Translations under genes and position numbers: made by a program
Shown here: in pieces, positions 12,670 to 13,726 of the stretch
How positions within the stretch are numbered: the stretch's first letter is position 1
Layout of the letters: each line of letters opens with the position of its first letter
The notes under the pieces: model-generated
What the model was told of the DNA's origin: nothing
The model's input: only the letters and a program-made list of their open reading frames with translations
Database searches by the model: none
Origin: Candidatus Parcubacteria bacterium
Lineage (GTDB): Bacteria; Patescibacteriota; Minisyncoccia; 2-02-FULL-40-12; GWA2-44-9
Assembly (NCBI GenBank): GCA_019662005.1
Contig: JAIFWG010000008.1
Span: 1 to 13,726 of the forward strand
Reading direction: 5' to 3'
Length of the DNA: 13,726 nucleotides

Positions 12670-12698
12670 ATTCTAACATATTCCTTTAAAAATGCAAA
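12670..12698 (-). promoter_or_regulatory. Promoter of the infC-rpmI-rplT operon
   Basis: On the - strand, TAGAAT (12675-12670, 5/6) is preceded by TGT, an extended -10. A weak -35, TTTGCA (12698-12693), lies 17 bp upstream. Transcription would begin near 12663, about 7 nt before the TTG codon of infC. An AAAGGA upstream of the -10 is therefore not a ribosome binding site for infC. Confidence 0.5.
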
Positions 12699-12701
12699 GG
12701 G

Positions 12702-13175
12702 CTAGGCCATTGCCTTCTTGCCACCTAAGTCTTTTATAAGTTGCGAGACTTTGTTTAAAAGCTCCTGATGGAACGATACACCTGTTTCGGTTAGTGCTTT
12801 TAACTCGGTATGATCTAATGCTTGGGCTGCGCCTTCAACCAGCTTCCAATGCACGATAGCTGCGCCTTCAAAGAAGCCTAACCACTCCAAAAGTTCAGCT
12901 GGGTTGTCCCATTCTTCTCCAACATAAAGCTCCATCATTTTTCGAAGCTTATCACCCGTCTTTTGAGACTTGGGCATGGTAATCTCGCTTGTGCCCAGCT
13001 CCTTAGCTAAGTTTTCTATTTCCACGCCATGCTTACTTATTTGATGCAATGTATTATTAACTCCATCACGAGTAAACACTTCTTCTAAAGCCATTCTGCC
13101 TTTCTCAAAGATTTCTTTTCCAACATTCGCAAAGGCGAGTACCTCTCCTAATTTTTTAGCAGTAAATTCATTCAT
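12702..13175 (-). CDS. Hypothetical helical protein
   Basis: Not recognised. The 157-residue product is soluble, acidic-to-neutral and predicted almost wholly helical, with no signal peptide, membrane helix or cysteine. The second half has a repeated Glu/His pattern: EWLGFFEGAAIVHWKLVEGA (about 96-115), then an FHQELLNKV helix near 133-142. Glu and His at helical spacing could form a metal site in a four-helix bundle, as in ferritin-like or DinB-like folds, but the exact motifs of those families are not visible. The charged Lys-rich C-terminus (KDLGGKKAMA) is probably flexible. ATG 13175 has a weak AGGATCG upstream. It lies between the DUF1761 gene (44 nt away) and infC and may have its own promoter. 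Confidence 0.65.
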   Translation of the reverse strand: MNEFTAKKLGEVLAFANVGKEIFEKGRMALEEVFTRDGVNNTLHQISKHGVEIENLAKELGTSEITMPKSQKTGDKLRKMMELYVGEEWDNPAELLEWLGFFEGAAIVHWKLVEGAAQALDHTELKALTETGVSFHQELLNKVSQLIKDLGGKKAMA

Positions 13176-13189
13176 ATTGCTTCGATCCT

Positions 13190-13217
13190 ATCATAATGAT
13201 GTTAATTTTCCTATTAA
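13190..13217 (-). promoter_or_regulatory. Possible promoter for the helical protein gene
   Basis: On the - strand, TATGAT (13195-13190, 5/6) has a weak -35, TTAATA (13217-13212), 16 bp upstream. Transcription would start about 8-10 nt before ATG 13175. The site lies just after the stop of the DUF1761 gene. Confidence 0.35.
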
Positions 13218-13219
13218 GT

Positions 13220-13621
13220 TTACCTCCAGACTGCGAGAATAGCGCCCATTACTAAAAATGAGATTAACTGGTAGCCATTAAACATCAACCAAAGTTTCTT
13301 TGGGCGGCCCTCAAATAAATAAACAGCAAGAGTGCTGGTTGCCACAAATCCGAGCCAAGCCCAGAATCCAGCTTGCATGCCCAAGTGTGCGGTTGTTGCG
13401 TTTGCGTATTGAATAAAATGGGCGAGAATATACGCCGTAATCAATGAAGCAATAAACATTCCCAACATAGATGCCGTAGGATTACCTAACTCTTCTGGCC
13501 GCTTTCCGACTGCTTTCATCCAAGGCTTTGCAAACAGAGCCGGAGAATACCAGAGCGCTCCTATAACAAAAGTTGCTATTGCTGCTGACAGCACTGCCCA
13601 AAAATTAATTACTGTATCCAT
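13220..13621 (-). CDS. DUF1761 family membrane protein
   Basis: A 133-residue protein with four hydrophobic helices (about 3-22, 50-71, 83-102 and 112-131). The family pattern is clear: start NFWAVLSAAIATFVIGALWYSP, then LFAKPWMKAVGK, and the end NGYQLISFLVMGAILAVWR. The biochemical role of DUF1761 proteins is unknown. ATG 13621 is preferred because it gives the usual short N-terminus; an in-frame ATG at 13663 would add 14 residues (MNITCSIIRSAYTI) not typical of the family. A TATCAT (13646-13641) could serve as -10 for the shorter form. It is followed 44 nt later by the helical protein gene on the same strand. Confidence 0.85.
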   Translation of the reverse strand: MDTVINFWAVLSAAIATFVIGALWYSPALFAKPWMKAVGKRPEELGNPTASMLGMFIASLITAYILAHFIQYANATTAHLGMQAGFWAWLGFVATSTLAVYLFEGRPKKLWLMFNGYQLISFLVMGAILAVWR

Positions 13622-13726
13622 TATTGTATATGCAGATCTTATGATACTGCACGTTATATTCATATTACTGTAACAATTTATGCGTGATATTTCTATGGGT
13701 TGTCTTTTTTAATATTTATATGCTAA

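Noticed and set aside
12663..12682. A 3-codon leader peptide (ATG TTA GAA TAA) upstream of infC
   Set aside because: It overlaps the predicted -10 box and would lie largely upstream of the transcript start.
1..13726. An alternative genetic code with UGA as Gly
   Set aside because: The genes end cleanly at TGA, TAA or TAG with family-like C-termini, and no conserved domain is interrupted by TGA.

Overview
The window looks like part of a chromosome from a Candidate Phyla Radiation (Patescibacteria) bacterium, probably Parcubacteria-like. This is an inference from gene content, not from a search. The pointers are a run of small VirB2/TrbC-like two-helix membrane proteins, several fused to large extracellular domains; short, tightly packed genes; compact translation proteins; and a valyl-tRNA synthetase that stops well before the usual C-terminus. 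TGA is used as a normal stop (the Hsp20 gene ends in TGA), so the UGA=Gly code of Gracilibacteria/SR1 is not in use.

Bases 1-3995 (+ strand) form a cell-surface operon with gaps of only a few bases between the first five genes. It opens with the 3' part of a gene whose product joins the second helix of a VirB2-like domain to a lytic transglycosylase. Next come a single-pass Cys/Pro-rich protein and a VirB2-like core carrying a large ectodomain and two Cys-rich modules. Three small VirB2-like proteins follow, the last with a near-perfect Shine-Dalgarno sequence. A 16-bp terminator closes the operon. The set recalls VirB1 (lytic enzyme) plus VirB2 (pilin) of type IV secretion, but with several non-identical pilin-like subunits. 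No ATPase, coupling protein or other T4SS gene is visible here.

Bases 4012-4830 carry a membrane-anchored FAM173-like methyltransferase gene and, 7 nt later, tRNA-Leu(UAG). The 3' end of the tRNA is repeated 140 bp downstream around a GC-rich, foldable insert.

Bases 4811-9375 (- strand) hold valS, then prsW, hsp20 and vanW in an apparent envelope/stress operon. In front of prsW is a TATAAT box next to a palindrome resembling half of a CIRCE element.

Bases 9369-11604 hold a zinc-ribbon gene divergent from valS with interlocking promoters. Convergent to it is tsaD, whose ATG shares its A with the encoded CCA end of tRNA-Glu(UUC). A small secreted beta-sandwich protein follows on the + strand.

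Bases 11599-13663 (- strand) hold the infC-rpmI-rplT operon (TTG start on infC), an unrecognised helical protein and a DUF1761 membrane protein. Bases 13664-13726 show no gene. No IS element, CRISPR array, integrase or rRNA was seen.
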